From Triglochin maritima (Eukaryota; Streptophyta; Magnoliopsida; Alismatales; Juncaginaceae): DNA of 64,000 nucleotides. Position numbers and translations under genes: made by a program. Shown in pieces: positions 37,001 to 47,600 of this stretch (the stretch's first letter is position 1; the number at the start of each line of letters is the position of its first letter). Under the pieces are notes generated by a model, which worked only from the letters and a program-made list of their open reading frames with translations, was not told the DNA's origin and made no database searches. Location of the stretch: assembly GCA_963682175.1 (NCBI GenBank), contig OY821788.1, positions 34,477,585-34,541,584 on the forward strand, read 5' to 3'.

Positions 37001-37887
37001 CATCATACATACAAATAGATAAAATTGAAAGAAACTACCCAACTCAAATTAAAATCACCTCACCATAGGAAACATAACAACCAGAGGAAATCATGGTTGT
37101 AAAAACCAAAAAAGATTAATTTTTTATGACATTGTCAACAATACGAAAGCACAGGACAGCATTAGAACACAAACGAACCTCCCAATTAAAATCGAAACAC
37201 AAAGCCAAGCCAAAAAAAAGAGCAATACCTGTGGGCGTGAAGGAGCGCAGCGGGACCGAGATAAAGCTCGGGATTCCACCAATAGCTAGGGCAAGAAGTG
37301 CTGCAGCAAGCACAGAGAATGCACTCGTACATCCCGTCCAACTTGGCGCGATCCGCCTTGGCCTGCGGCACCTCCTTCCCTTCCACCGGCGAGGGATCCT
37401 TCCGCTTAAGCCAGGGCTCGACGCTCTTGTAAGCGGCATAGAAATTAGTCATGTCGACGACCAGATCCTTGACGACGTACATGTGTGGGAGAGGCGTGAT
37501 GTCGGTTTTGGCACCGGATCTGTCGATCTTGGTGAGGCAGGCGAGGGCGTTGTCGCCGTTGACGTTCATGGCGCAGGAGCCGCAGATTCCCTCCCGGCAG
37601 GAGCGGCGGAAGGTGAGGGTGGGATCGACCTCGTTCTTGATCTTGATGAGCGCGTCGAGGACCATCGGGCCGCAGTCCTTGAGGTCGATCTCGTAGTCCT
37701 GGAGCTTCGGTTTGGAGGGTTCCTCCGGATTCCATCGGTAGATGGAGAAGGTCTTCAGGATTGGCGATTTGGCGGCCGCGGAGGTGGAGGAGGAGTGGGA
37801 GGTGGATTGGACCAGGCGGGAGGATGGGGAAGGTCGCCGGAGAAGGGCGGCGGACGATCGCCGGAGCAAAACTCTAGAGGAGGACAT
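34064..37887 (-). CDS. SDH2: Succinate dehydrogenase iron-sulfur subunit (mitochondrial complex II)
   Basis: Two exons on the minus strand, 37887-37229 and 34247-34064, joined phase 2 (AG|A) give 280 residues, the usual length for plant SDH2. A Ser/Arg-rich N-terminus ([18 protein letters not shown]) is a mitochondrial presequence. The [2Fe-2S] ligands are in [16 protein letters not shown]...LACLT, the [4Fe-4S] site in [12 protein letters not shown], and the third cluster in [15 protein letters not shown]. The enzyme passes electrons from the flavoprotein subunit to ubiquinone in the inner membrane, linking the TCA cycle and respiration. The single intron (37228-34248, ~3 kb) contains a complete PPR gene on the same strand. 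Donor AG|GTATTG and acceptor TCGCAG|A look normal. Confidence 0.95.
34696..36558 (-). CDS. DYW-type pentatricopeptide repeat protein nested in the SDH2 intron
   Basis: One uninterrupted 620-residue frame, intronless like most PPR genes. PLS-type repeats run from about residue 45 ([85 protein letters not shown]). E/E+ motifs follow ([22 protein letters not shown]). A DYW deaminase domain has the HSEK glutamate site, CGDCH zinc ligands and the terminal GDYW. Such proteins edit specific C residues to U in organelle RNA. The ATG chosen gives only a short leader without an obvious transit peptide. Upstream the frame stays open back to a TGA near 36603, with no further ATG. A tandem acceptor CAGCAG (36574-36569) lies just upstream in a phase that fits SDH2 exon 1. 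The target RNA and organelle cannot be told from sequence. Confidence 0.92.
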   Translation of the reverse strand: MSSMPYLPADVYEWNIEIREAVDHGNHHRASTLYHQLCAQSSPNNFTFPVLLKSCAHLGNLQFGKKLHLDAIKTGYHYDIFVANSLLTMYSRCGDLNTARQLFHVMPDRNVVTWTSMIGALAQTNCTDEALELFREMLVLLPPNRATFLSIMPCTRTHSEASQMFGLIVVSGLDSNLLIQNSAVGMFARCSRIETARRLFNRMEEKDLVSWTSMIEAYAHVDLAMDAFALFKKMKLQGIRPDYVVILALISACSSTSSLRLARFVHGFVIRSFFLCQPQKNVVLETALMDLYVKCGSLRIARNLFDCMVERNLISWSTMISGYGMHGLGKEALQLFKEMQSSTRVRPDEIVFVAVLSACSHSGLLNEGWYCFHSMKKEYSIVPRAEHYACMVDLMGRAGQLEEALQFIRDMPISPGSGVWGSLLGACRIHLNVGIAEVAAKSLFELDPRNSGRYTLLSNIYTLSGKRDEADHIRNLMRRRGVKKTSGQSVVEVRNKIYKFAVGDRSNPQADRIYQELERLMARIRKEGYVPNTNLVLLDVEEETKEGLLYVHSEKLAIVFGLLNLGPESEILIHKNLRICGDCHSATKLISKVTKRNIVVRDSHRFHHFSNGDCSCGDYW

Positions 37888-38335
37888 GATGGATGGCGTC
37901 GCCGGCCGGAGAGGGAAACTATTTGGATTTATAGGGAATGGTGGGGTAGGATGGAGGATGGAGGATTCTGGACCGTTGGATTGAGGAGGGAGATTGTGTT
38001 ACGTTGCACGCGCGGGGCCACGGAGTGGAGGTCAGAGGAATAGCATAATGTGTGTCTGTTTAAGATTAGTAGAGTTAATTAATTAATAATGTTGGAGGAT
38101 TAGTACATCAAAAAAAAAAAAACACAGGAGCATCTTCTTCTAGTAAACTTCGTGTGTTTAGCTAACCTTGATTGTTGTGATTTTTCGTAATATGATTAGG
38201 GTTCTGGATGTGAACAACCCTTTCTAATCCAAAACAAAGATTTGCTGACCAGGTTAGTGTTAGTGTTAGTTCTATTTGGGTGAGTTGAGCAGCTATATTT
38301 GGATGTCCAAAACATATTAAGGTGCATATAACATG
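37888..38335. other. Upstream region of SDH2
   Basis: It should contain the SDH2 promoter and 5' UTR. It is bounded by a MULE terminus at 38336. A poly-A run lies near 38109. The long plus-strand open frame that crosses SDH2 exon 1 ends here and is an antisense shadow. Confidence 0.55.
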
Positions 38336-38377
38336 GGGTTACTATTCGTCGTTCGAAAACTACTTAAATCGTCTTAA
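38336..38377 (+). repeat. Left terminal inverted repeat of MULE 1
   Basis: Pairs with about 51485-51522. The most conserved part is AAAACTACTTAAATCG. Confidence 0.75.
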
Positions 38378-39630
38378 AAATTATTTTTTTGCCCTTAACA
38401 AATCAATTAATACTCATTTCGTCCCGTGTCTTTAAACAAGATTTTTGACTCAGTTTTACTCACATTCCTAGTACCAACACCACGAAAATGTCTAGCGAAG
38501 CACCTGGATCCGGAGAGGTAACGGAGGTGGATTTTTTTTCCGACTCGGGCGTCTGGCTAAGGCGCCTCCACCTTGGTGGAGGCGTTTCGGGCAGATGCCT
38601 GTTTTTTTTATTTATTTTTTTAAAATTTTCTGTTAAATTAATTTTTTTTTCAGGTTCCGTTGCAAGATTTCGGTAGTGATGGAGTAGATTACAGTGAGTT
38701 TTTGATAGTAAACAGATATTTATAATAATCGAGGAAGCTTGTAAATAGGCGAAACAAGTTGCAATAGGAGCCAGATTGTTTTTTTGTTATAGCATCATAC
38801 AAACCAAAAGCAGATAACCGGATGGATTGTTACTTGAGATGTGATCACAGACGTAAAATGAGTTCTCGTGATACGAGTATTGCACTGTGAAAGAACACAA
38901 AAAGAAAAGGTTATGGTTGTCGTTTTTTGTAAAAGTGGTTGAGCGACGGGATCGTGATGGATGAGTCGTTGTTTCTAGTAGCACCTATGGGCAGCACAAC
39001 CACGCACTTGCAGTTTATTCAGAGGGTCACCGACAGGTCTGCGGACTTAGTGCTGGGGGCAAGCAAATTGTTTGTGATATGACAGAGGCACAAACAAGAC
39101 CACGTAACATTTTGTTGGCGGTAAAAGAGAAATTCCCGGAGGATAATCCCAATCAAAGACACATTTATAACTTCAGAGAGTACATGAGGAGGACGAAATC
39201 TGAAAACAGGAATCCCGCGTAGCAGTTTCTCAGTCAGGCAGTGCAGCATAACTATTTGCATTGGATTATGGCAGATGAAGAAACTAATGTCTTCACTCAC
39301 GCATTTTTGGCACATCCGACTTCAGTTCAGTTGTTGTGTACATACCCATTCGTAATCTGCATGGATTCGACGTATAAGACCAACAAGTACAAGATGCATT
39401 TGTTTGAGATGATTGGGGTTACTCCAACAAACATGAATTTCCTCGTTGGATATGCGATTTTGAAGGATGAGACCTAGTCTAGTTATCGATGAGTGTTGGA
39501 GAGGTTGCGAGATCTGTTATTGAATATTGTTAGCCCAACTGCAATAATAACGGACCAGGAGATGGGTCTCATGCGACCAGTGGCAGAGGTTTTTCCTGAG
39601 TCTGCTCATTTACTTTGCACCTGACATATC

Positions 39631-41196
39631 TGTAGGATCGTGTGGGTTATGGGTTCACTAATCACTTTTTAATCTAATCACCTACTTGTTTAAGCAATCG
39701 ATATACGCAGCGGAAATTTAAAACAAATCAAACACAAGTAGGAAAGCAATGCAAACCACACAAGAAGACACCGGATTTACAGAGGTTCGGCCGCGCCTAC
39801 GTCCTCTCTTGCAAGCCCCTCTCGAATCCCCGTTCGAGCTCCTATTGCGTCTTCACTAACCACTCCCCGTTCCAGGCCGGGAGCAACGCCTTTTACAAGT
39901 CTTCAAGCTCGCGAACAACCCTCGCCGAGCTTGGCACCACCTCTCACAAACCGAGAGATTCACTTCGGGCTTTCACCGAAATCCTTGCTTCTTTGTCTTG
40001 GGCTTTCACCAAGACCCTTGCTAACTTTACAACAATGGTAACTTGAGTGGAACACACTCTCTAAACTTTGAGCACACTTGAATGAGATTGGAAATATGAT
40101 TAAGTGTGGAGATTTGAGGTTTGGAGTGTATGGAATTCTCTTTAAAGTTTGGGACAAGTTTGTAGTGGGAGAGTTGTGTTAAAATGTGTTTTACAACTCT
40201 ATTTATAAGCATTAGAGAGAATAGATCCGTTGGGACAAGATTTGGTTGGATATTGTGCAAAGAACACAAAGCAGAAAAATCGGGCTGCAAATCTGTCCAG
40301 AAACGGTCGACCGAAAAGGTGCAACGGTCGACCGAACGCTTGGGTTCGATAGGGATACGGTCGACCGAAATATGAATCGGTTGACTGAACACTTAAGTCA
40401 ATTAAGAAAACGGTCGACCGAACAAGATTACCGGTCGACCGAACAAGCGTTTCGGTAGAGTGAAAAATGGATCGGTCGAACGAAATTGTGTTGACCGATA
40501 GCAGGGGATTTTGACAAGGTTAAACGGTCGACCGAAACTGGTTTTGGCGGTCGACCGATTATAGACAGGCACTTTGGGTTTGTCAAGTGATGAAACAACG
40601 GTCGACCGATCGTGGTCCTCGGTCGACCGATACATGAAATACATTTGGGGTATTTTTGGTTTAATACGAATACGACCGTTGGGTATATACGACAAAAGTA
40701 ACGGTCGAGAAAATATGATCTGACGGTCGACCGAAAGATATGGTGCGGTCGACCGAAAATAGACAGGGAAACACAAATAGGATTAATTGATCATCCGGTC
40801 GACCGAACGGCATGTTGCGGTCGACCGAATGTGGGCAGACAGTTAGGGTTCAGGTTTTGTGTTTTTCCGGTCTAAGTTTGGGTGATCTATTGAAGTCTAA
40901 ATTATGTGAAATTTCGTGTGTGACTCCTATAGGGAACCTAGTGTGTGATTAAGTTGATTTTAGCTCAAGTATGCTCAATTACACTTTGTTCCTAAGACTC
41001 AACAGAGATCAAGATTACATGTCTTCGATTTAGCTTTAATTACATGTCTTGACTTCATTTCCTTCTTTCTTGAGTCTTGATCACCTGTAGAGGTTAGCAC
41101 AATACAATATATATGCAATGCATAGTGTGTGCTACTCTAATTAAGATTCGGTTGATTAAATCATCAAAACATAAGATTAAGGCCAAAAAGCCAACA
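39631..41196 (-). repeat. 3' LTR of the gag-only Copia element
   Basis: On the minus strand it runs TGTTGGCTTTTTGG...CGATCCTACA. U3 contains palindrome cluster C, followed by a TATA box TATAAAT (40207-40201) and the start of the transcribed part. Confidence 0.92.
40300..40830. repeat. CGGTCGACCG palindrome cluster C (Copia 3' LTR, U3)
   Basis: I count 13 perfect CGGTCGACCG copies plus about five degenerate ones in ~530 bp. Nearly all perfect copies are followed by AA or AT on the plus strand. Confidence 0.93.
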
Positions 41197-41210
41197 ATCT
41201 CCCCCTTTTT
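41197..41210 (-). other. Polypurine tract of the Copia element
   Basis: AAAAAGGGGGAGAT on the minus strand, immediately before the 3' LTR start TGTTGG. Confidence 0.85.
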
Positions 41211-41821
41211 GATGATGGCAACCGATATCTTAATACTTGAAAATTGTATATGTAAACTATGCATATAAATGCTCCCCCTATGGATGTGCATAGTTTTTGT
41301 TCAAATTTTATCAAGTTTTTCAAGTTACCCCCTTAATTATCTCTCCCCCTTTGACATCCATCAAAAACAACAATTAATTAAGACTTTAAGCATAGAGTTT
41401 GGATGTCTTGTAATGAAGTAGCTCCCCCTAAGTTTAGCACTTCATTACTCTAATAAAAGATATATCATTTAAGTTCCCCCTATCAATAAGGCTAAATGGA
41501 AACAATGAGTATGATGAAAGTTAAATTCATTTAGGTTTCAACTTAAGCCTTATTCTAACATCCATTTAAAAAATTTGACATTTAAAATCAATGAATGTGG
41601 TAATTGATTTGCAATGAATAGGGTATATGATTTGCAATGAATTAAACTCTAAAGATATGACAATTAAGCATATAGACTCGATTAGAGCTAAATTTTCAGA
41701 AATTTCAAAGATAGAAATTTTATACCAAACTTGAATATTGATTAGCTCCAATCTTGACTTGGTGATGCAACCGAATTCGAATTTGACGCTTTGGCTCTTC
41801 CGGTCACCACCAATCTCCTCC

Positions 41822-42988
41822 TCAAGTACCTACAAGTGTAGATTTTGGTACCCATTTTTGTTTGGGTCCATTCAATTTAGCTTTTGGCACCCAAATCCAA
41901 GTTGATTTAGGTACCTCTACACTTACTTTCTTTTTCATGGCATAATTATGTTTAACAATTATTTGAACCAGAATGTTCTTTACATAATAGTTATTTTGTT
42001 TGCCATGAGTGAACTTATGCAATTTATGAGTTAACATTTCATTTTTAGCAATAAGTTCACTGTTGTTAGTCTTAAGAGATTCATTCAAGCAATTAAAATT
42101 TTGAATCATTGAAGCATGCTTTTTATTCATTTTATGCAAGTGAATCTCCAAGTTGACAACTTTATCGTTCATGCAATTCAAGTCATTTAGAATTTTCTTG
42201 CTTTCAAGATATGATTCATCTAGTTTCTTTAGCAAGTCAATTTTGTCATTATCAAGCATATGACTTTCAATTGCATTAGATGAGGTAGATTTATCATTTA
42301 AGCACTCATTCTTCAAGCATGCATTTTCTAAAGTAAGAGCATCAATTTTAGCAAGCAAATCAACTTTATCATCTAACATAGATGCATTTTGACATTTAAG
42401 CTCATCTATTTGCTTGTTTGCTAATTTATTTGATTCATGAAGCTCTTTACATTTTTCTACCATTTTCAGAAATGCATTTTGTAGTTTATGTGAATGTGAT
42501 GATTTTCCACTTGAACTACAACTTGAAGAGTGACTAGAAGATACCTCATCTTCACTTTCTCCATCGGATGAGCTTGATGTTGAACAAGATGTTGAATTGA
42601 TTTCTTCACATCTAACTTGAGCTACATCCATTGGAGTGGCTTCTCCCTTCTTCCCGGTTGGTGAATCTCCTTCAAAATTCTTTTCTAATGTTTGCCATAT
42701 GTGATGAGCACTATCACATGAGCAAACAAGATTAAAATGTTCATCTCCTAATGCACAAAATAAGACATTCATAGCTTTTGCATTTAGGGATGCATTTTTC
42801 TCATCTTCTAAACTCCATTTACTAATATGATATCTAGGTGATTCATATGGAGTTTGAATCATAAACCACAAGTTTGCATTCATGGATTTAATAAATGAAG
42901 ACATTTTAAATTTCCATGAGCTAAAGTTATTTCCATCAAAATATGGTGGTTTACATGATTCACTAGGTGTGGATGCATTAAGAGCCAT
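41822..42988 (-). CDS. Copia gag protein
   Basis: 388 codons. The N-terminal region (PPYFDGNNFSSWKFKMSSFI, AKAMNVLFCALGDEHFNLV, AHHIWQTLEKNFEG) is the Copia gag/UBN2-type domain. A Ser-rich stretch follows, then a long heptad-rich coiled coil (KQIDELKCQNASMLDDKVDL and similar), ending in WVPK motifs. No CCHC zinc knuckle is seen. It would assemble the particle for the RNA; enzymes must come from another element. The frame is intact and the LTRs are very similar, so it may have moved recently. Confidence 0.88.
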   Translation of the reverse strand: MALNASTPSESCKPPYFDGNNFSSWKFKMSSFIKSMNANLWFMIQTPYESPRYHISKWSLEDEKNASLNAKAMNVLFCALGDEHFNLVCSCDSAHHIWQTLEKNFEGDSPTGKKGEATPMDVAQVRCEEINSTSCSTSSSSDGESEDEVSSSHSSSCSSSGKSSHSHKLQNAFLKMVEKCKELHESNKLANKQIDELKCQNASMLDDKVDLLAKIDALTLENACLKNECLNDKSTSSNAIESHMLDNDKIDLLKKLDESYLESKKILNDLNCMNDKVVNLEIHLHKMNKKHASMIQNFNCLNESLKTNNSELIAKNEMLTHKLHKFTHGKQNNYYVKNILVQIIVKHNYAMKKKVSVEVPKSTWIWVPKAKLNGPKQKWVPKSTLVGT

Positions 42989-43026
42989 GTTAATTTATCG
43001 ATTAAGAACAAAATTAACGAACAAGG

Positions 43027-43038
43027 CTCTGATACCAA
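43027..43038 (-). other. Primer-binding site (initiator-Met tRNA type)
   Basis: TGGTATCAGAGC on the minus strand, two bases inside the 5' LTR end CCTACA. Confidence 0.9.
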
Positions 43039-43040
43039 AT

Positions 43041-44603
43041 GTAGGATCGTGTGGGTTATGGGTTCACTAATCACTTTTTAATCTAATCACCTACTTGTTT
43101 AAGCAATCGATATGCGCAGCGGAAATTTAAAACAAATCAAACACAAGTAGGAAAGCAATGCAAACCACACAAGAAGACACCGGATTTACAGAGGTTCGGC
43201 CGCGCCTACGTCCTCTCTTGCAAGCCCCTCTCGAATCCCCGTTCGAGCTCCTATTGCGTCTTCACTAACCACTCCCCGTTCCGGGCCGGGAGCAACGCCT
43301 TTTACAAGTCTTCAAGCTCGCGAACAACCCTCGCCGAGCTTGGCACCACCTCTCACAAACCGAGAGATTCACTTCGGGCTTTCACCGAAATCCTTGCTTC
43401 TTTGTCTTGGGTTTTCACCAAGACCCTTGCTCACTTTACAACAATGGTAACTTGAGTGGAACACACTCTCTAAACTTTGAGCACACTTGAATGAGATTGG
43501 AAATATGATTAAGTGTGGAGATTTGAGGTTTGGAGTGTATGGAATTCTCTCTAAAGTTTGGGACAAGTTTGTAGTGGGAGAGTTGTGTTAAAATGTGTTT
43601 TACAACTCTATTTATAAGCATTAGAGAGAATAGATCCGTTGGGACAAGATTTGGTTGGATATTGTGCAAAGAACACAAAGCAGAAAATCGGGCTGCAAAT
43701 CTGTCCAGAAACGGTCGACCGAAAAGGTGCAACGGTCGACCGAACGCTTGGGTTCGATAGGGATACGGTCGACCGAAATATGAATCGGTTGACTGAACAC
43801 TTAAGTCAATTAAGAAAACGGTCGACCGAACAAGATTACCGGTCGACCGAACAAGCGTTTCGGTAGAGTGAAAAATGGATCGGTCGAACGAAATTGTGTT
43901 GACCGATAGCAGGGGATTTTGACAAGGTTAAACGGTCGACCGAAACTGGTTTTGGCGGTCGACCGATTATAGACAGGCACTTTGGGTTTGTCAAGTGATG
44001 AAACAACGGTCGACCGATCGTGGTCCTCGGTCGACCGATTCATGAAATACATTTGTGGTATTTTTGGTTTAATACGAATACGACCGTTGGGTATATACGA
44101 CAAAAGTAACGGTCGAGAAAATATGATCTGACGGTCGACCGAAAGATATGGTGCGGTCGACCGAAACTAGACAGGGAAACACAAATAGGATTAATTGATC
44201 ATCCGGTCGACCGAACGGCATGTTGCGGTCGACCGAATGTGGGCAGACAGTTAGGGTTCAGGTTTTGTGTTTTTCCGATCTAAGTTTGGGTGATCTATTG
44301 AAATCCAAATTATGTGAAATTTCGTGTGTGACTCCTATAGGGAACCTAGTGTGTGATTAAGTTGATTTTAGCTCAAGTATGCTCAATTACACTTTGTTCC
44401 TAAGACTCAACAGAGATCAAGATTACATGTCTTCGATTTAGCTTTAATTACATGTCTTGACTTCATTTCCTTCTTTCTTGAGTCTTGATCACCTGTAGAG
44501 GTTAGCACAATACAATATATATGCAATGCATAGTGTGTGCTACTCTAATTAAGATTCGGTTGATTAAATCATCAAACATAAGACTAAGGCCAAAAAGCCA
44601 ACA
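43041..44603 (-). repeat. 5' LTR of the gag-only Copia element
   Basis: Sister of 39631-41196. TATA box TATAAAT at 43616-43610 on the minus strand lies just after palindrome cluster D, so the cluster sits in U3 upstream of the transcription start. Confidence 0.92.
43710..44240. repeat. CGGTCGACCG palindrome cluster D (Copia 5' LTR, U3)
   Basis: Same copies and spacing as cluster C. None of the differences between the two LTRs that I saw falls in a perfect palindrome. Confidence 0.93.
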
Positions 44604-47600
44604 ATATCAACAAAGACGTGTACAACTACGCATACCACGTATTCGGCAAGAGCAAGTAGCTTACAGAGAGTTTTAGGCGTGGAAAGTGGAGGAGAGTTAT
44701 GGTTACTGATTCACAGACGGATTATGATAGATCAGTCCGTAATCTGAAAGATTCTTTCAAGTCCTGGTCAGTGCTCACGGAGTATGTGGAAGACACGGGG
44801 TTGGTGCATAAAGCAAAGTTTGTGTTAAATTGGACGAATAAAGTTCTTCATTTCGGCAACACCACAAACTGCAGGGTGGAAAATACACATTGGGCTCTGA
44901 AAGAGTGGATCACTACATCGACTGCCACTCTTGACACTCTTTTCGACCGCGTGAACTCGGCTATTGAAATGCAGCTGACGGATATTCGGAACTTTCTTGA
45001 AGATTCGAGACGTCGAATTTTGGCAAACTACATAGGTCCTTTGTTTCAGCATATAAATGATCGAGTTTCGCATCGCTGCTCGTCTTTATTGACTCAGGAG
45101 TTGAAGAGAATGCATGACTTAAGTAATGGAGTTGAATATCGTTGCGGGTGTGCTTTTCTGACATCACATGTGATTCCTTGTGCATGTACCATGTACGTGT
45201 GTTTTACGTCATGTGATGGAATTTATTTAGAGCAGATTCATCCATTCTGGAAAACACTTGTCATTGGAGAAGAAGTCCAGATGTCAGCGTTTGTGGATCA
45301 GTCAGCACAAGACGTCGAGCATTTTCGGAAGCTCGTTGATGAGATTTCGGAGAGCGACCCTGCAGTAATTTGTAGTGCCTATCGTATTTTATACGAACAG
45401 TTACATCCCGATCAGTCGAATTATGGAGAACCCGCAGAAAATATTAAGGTACGAGGTCGACCTAGGGGAAAGTCAGCACGTCGGGACCCGAGTGCCTTCG
45501 AGTATGCTGAGCGAGGTCGTGGTCGGTCTGTCAGTAGTGGGAGCAGGGGTCGTGGTCGGTCTTCTAATTCGTCTCGATCGTCCGTGAACACGGGCACAAG
45601 ATCTGGTATGACGACATCTTTGTTGTTATTTAATATATATCACTCATCTAGATAGGGTTGAATATATTATCTCCTAATTTTGTTGTTTTAATGAATTGCT
45701 ATTTCTCTATCTTACAGTGTCCGGACGGATTGACGTGGATAACTTCTCATATGTTGATAGACTGCCAGGAATCATTTTACCATTTCTGGAGAGCTGGAAT
45801 GACGTACGTGCTGATGGCAACTGTGGATTTCGATGTGTTGCCGATGTCTTCCATGGTGGTCAAGACAACTGGTCGTACGCCCGTCGTGCGATTTCTAATG
45901 AGATATGTGCACATCCTATTTATGAGAGTGTCTATTTCGGCAATGTGGTAGATGCTTGTCAACGAATTGATTGGGGTGGGGGAGCTTGTGACGAGGATCA
46001 TTATATGGAGGTTTTGGCCGACTTGTTTCTGATTGCTAATTTTTACAAGTGTGCGGTCATGTATTTCTCAATGGAAACGGATGGTTCGTTGTTCCCGTGT
46101 CTTACTGTGCTACCTTGGGAGAGTCCGTCTGCCATGATGAGGTATGTTAGAGAGTTGGTCATTGCTCATTTAGGGAGTTACAGACATTTTATTCGTTTGG
46201 AATTAGCTGATGATTTCCCAGTACCTCCTATAGCGACCTTGTTGTATCAAATGCGAGATGAGAGTGTTGTTGGATGGGAGGATCAGTACGAAAGTAGGAT
46301 GACGTATTGGAACCGGTTACGTAGTACATTTTGATTCTAATTTGTAATGCATTTGTAATGTATAATATATCGTGTATTTGTACTTATATCGTGTTGTTCT
46401 TTTACCAGATTTTAAATTTAAGTATTATTTGATATCTACAGAAATAAGTAGAAAATATGTTCGTGAGAAATAAATATTAAAAATACGATAGTCAAAGAAA
46501 TAAGTAGAATATATGTTCGTAAGAAATAAATAATAAGAGTACACAGATAAGCATAAGCAAATACAAACAAATGTAGTAATAGTGCAACATATAATAAAAC
46601 GATAGTAAGAGCAAGTGAACTACAACTCAGCATCTGAATCATGGTCCGAAATGCCCAACTGGTTGTTCCAATCCTCGATGAGGCGATCCCAATCTGTACA
46701 TGCAAGTCTCGTATCCTCAGTTGGCATCCTGTCTCTCTGTCGTAAGAACGACTGCGTATACTGTATCGCCCTACTCATCTACTGTATGTAACAAAAAAAT
46801 TTAGCGTACATTAACAATAATAACAAAATATACATTACAATTACAAATAAAATTAGATAAACTTACTGCATTGGCACATATCTTATCCAGTGGTCTCTCC
46901 GGTCTCGGAATGATACCGAGTACGATAAGTGGATGTGAGCATCTACCGAACCACTGCAAATAATATGTATCACAAGTGGAGGGGTCGCGGCTACGACTCA
47001 GATCGTCCAGGTGAAGTCGTCATACTCTCGAAAATGTCCTCCAAACTGATTCCGCGAACGAAACGATATGCCTGACGTCGTACGTCGTCGCAATCGCAGA
47101 CCGTACTGCATTCTCTGGCGTCGGGATGTCAACCGGGATCACCTGAACGTAACCTAACTGACGTAACACACGATCAAGTAAATAATGCTTTGTGATATCC
47201 CTATAACGAATAACGCTCATAAATGTAGTCCTCGGCACAGCTACAACAGGCTCAGGACCATACGGCAACCACTCCACCTAAACGTTTATACGTTAATAAT
47301 AATAAAGTTGAAATTTAAATAAACGTGAATGATATATACATTATATACCTGCGATGCAGTCATCTGATCTAGCCGTCTACGAATAGAAAGAAGTCGACCC
47401 TCGCTCTTATCCTCGACCCGGACAGCCTACATACGCGAACGATGATGACCAAGCTCAATAATCTTCCGCTCCCGATGCGGGAGGAAAGCAGAAAAATACT
47501 CATAGATCCAAGCCTGCAGCAGTGTAAGACAACTCGTAATCCCAGAACAATAATATACCCAGCTGGCGATACAGATATGCCAACGTCGCGAACCCCCATG

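Larger units (their letters stand above)
39631..44603 (-). mobile_element. Gag-only Copia LTR retrotransposon nested in the MULE 1 transposase
   Basis: Two nearly identical LTRs (39631-41196 and 43041-44603, about 1% different by eye) flank a 1.8 kb interior. A perfect 5 bp target duplication ATATC is present (39626-39630 and 44604-44608). On the minus strand the primer-binding site TGGTATCAGAGC (43038-43027, initiator Met tRNA type) follows the 5' LTR. A purine tract AAAAAGGGGGAGAT (41210-41197) precedes the 3' LTR. The interior encodes only gag; protease, integrase and reverse transcriptase are absent, so it must depend on an autonomous partner. Confidence 0.93.
38488..46334 (+). pseudogene. 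MULE transposase fused to a C-terminal OTU cysteine protease (decayed, split)
   Basis: The gene starts at ATG 38488 (MSSEAPGSGE, donor GAG|GTAACG). Exon 2 resumes near 38654 with VPLQDFGS but soon shows stops. The transposase core is clear at 39241-39630 (LHWIMADEETNVF, ICMDSTYKTNKYKM, GVTPTNMNFLVGY, then AIITDQEMG), with an in-frame TAG at 39477. After the Copia insertion the coding sequence resumes at 44604 (DVYNYAYHVFGK) and is open at 44699-45655, including a SWIM-like CGCAFLTSHVIPCAC and an Arg/Gly/Ser-rich linker. A short intron leads to the OTU domain at ~45719-46334: VRADGNCGFRCVADVF holds the catalytic Asp/Cys and YRHFIRLEL the His. MULE transposases with OTU domains are known in plants. 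The second half could still encode an intact OTU module. Confidence 0.85.

Noticed and set aside
37126..38043. 305-codon plus-strand open frame
   Set aside because: It is antisense to the GC-rich exon 1 of SDH2, which is clearly coding; no domain in the plus frame.
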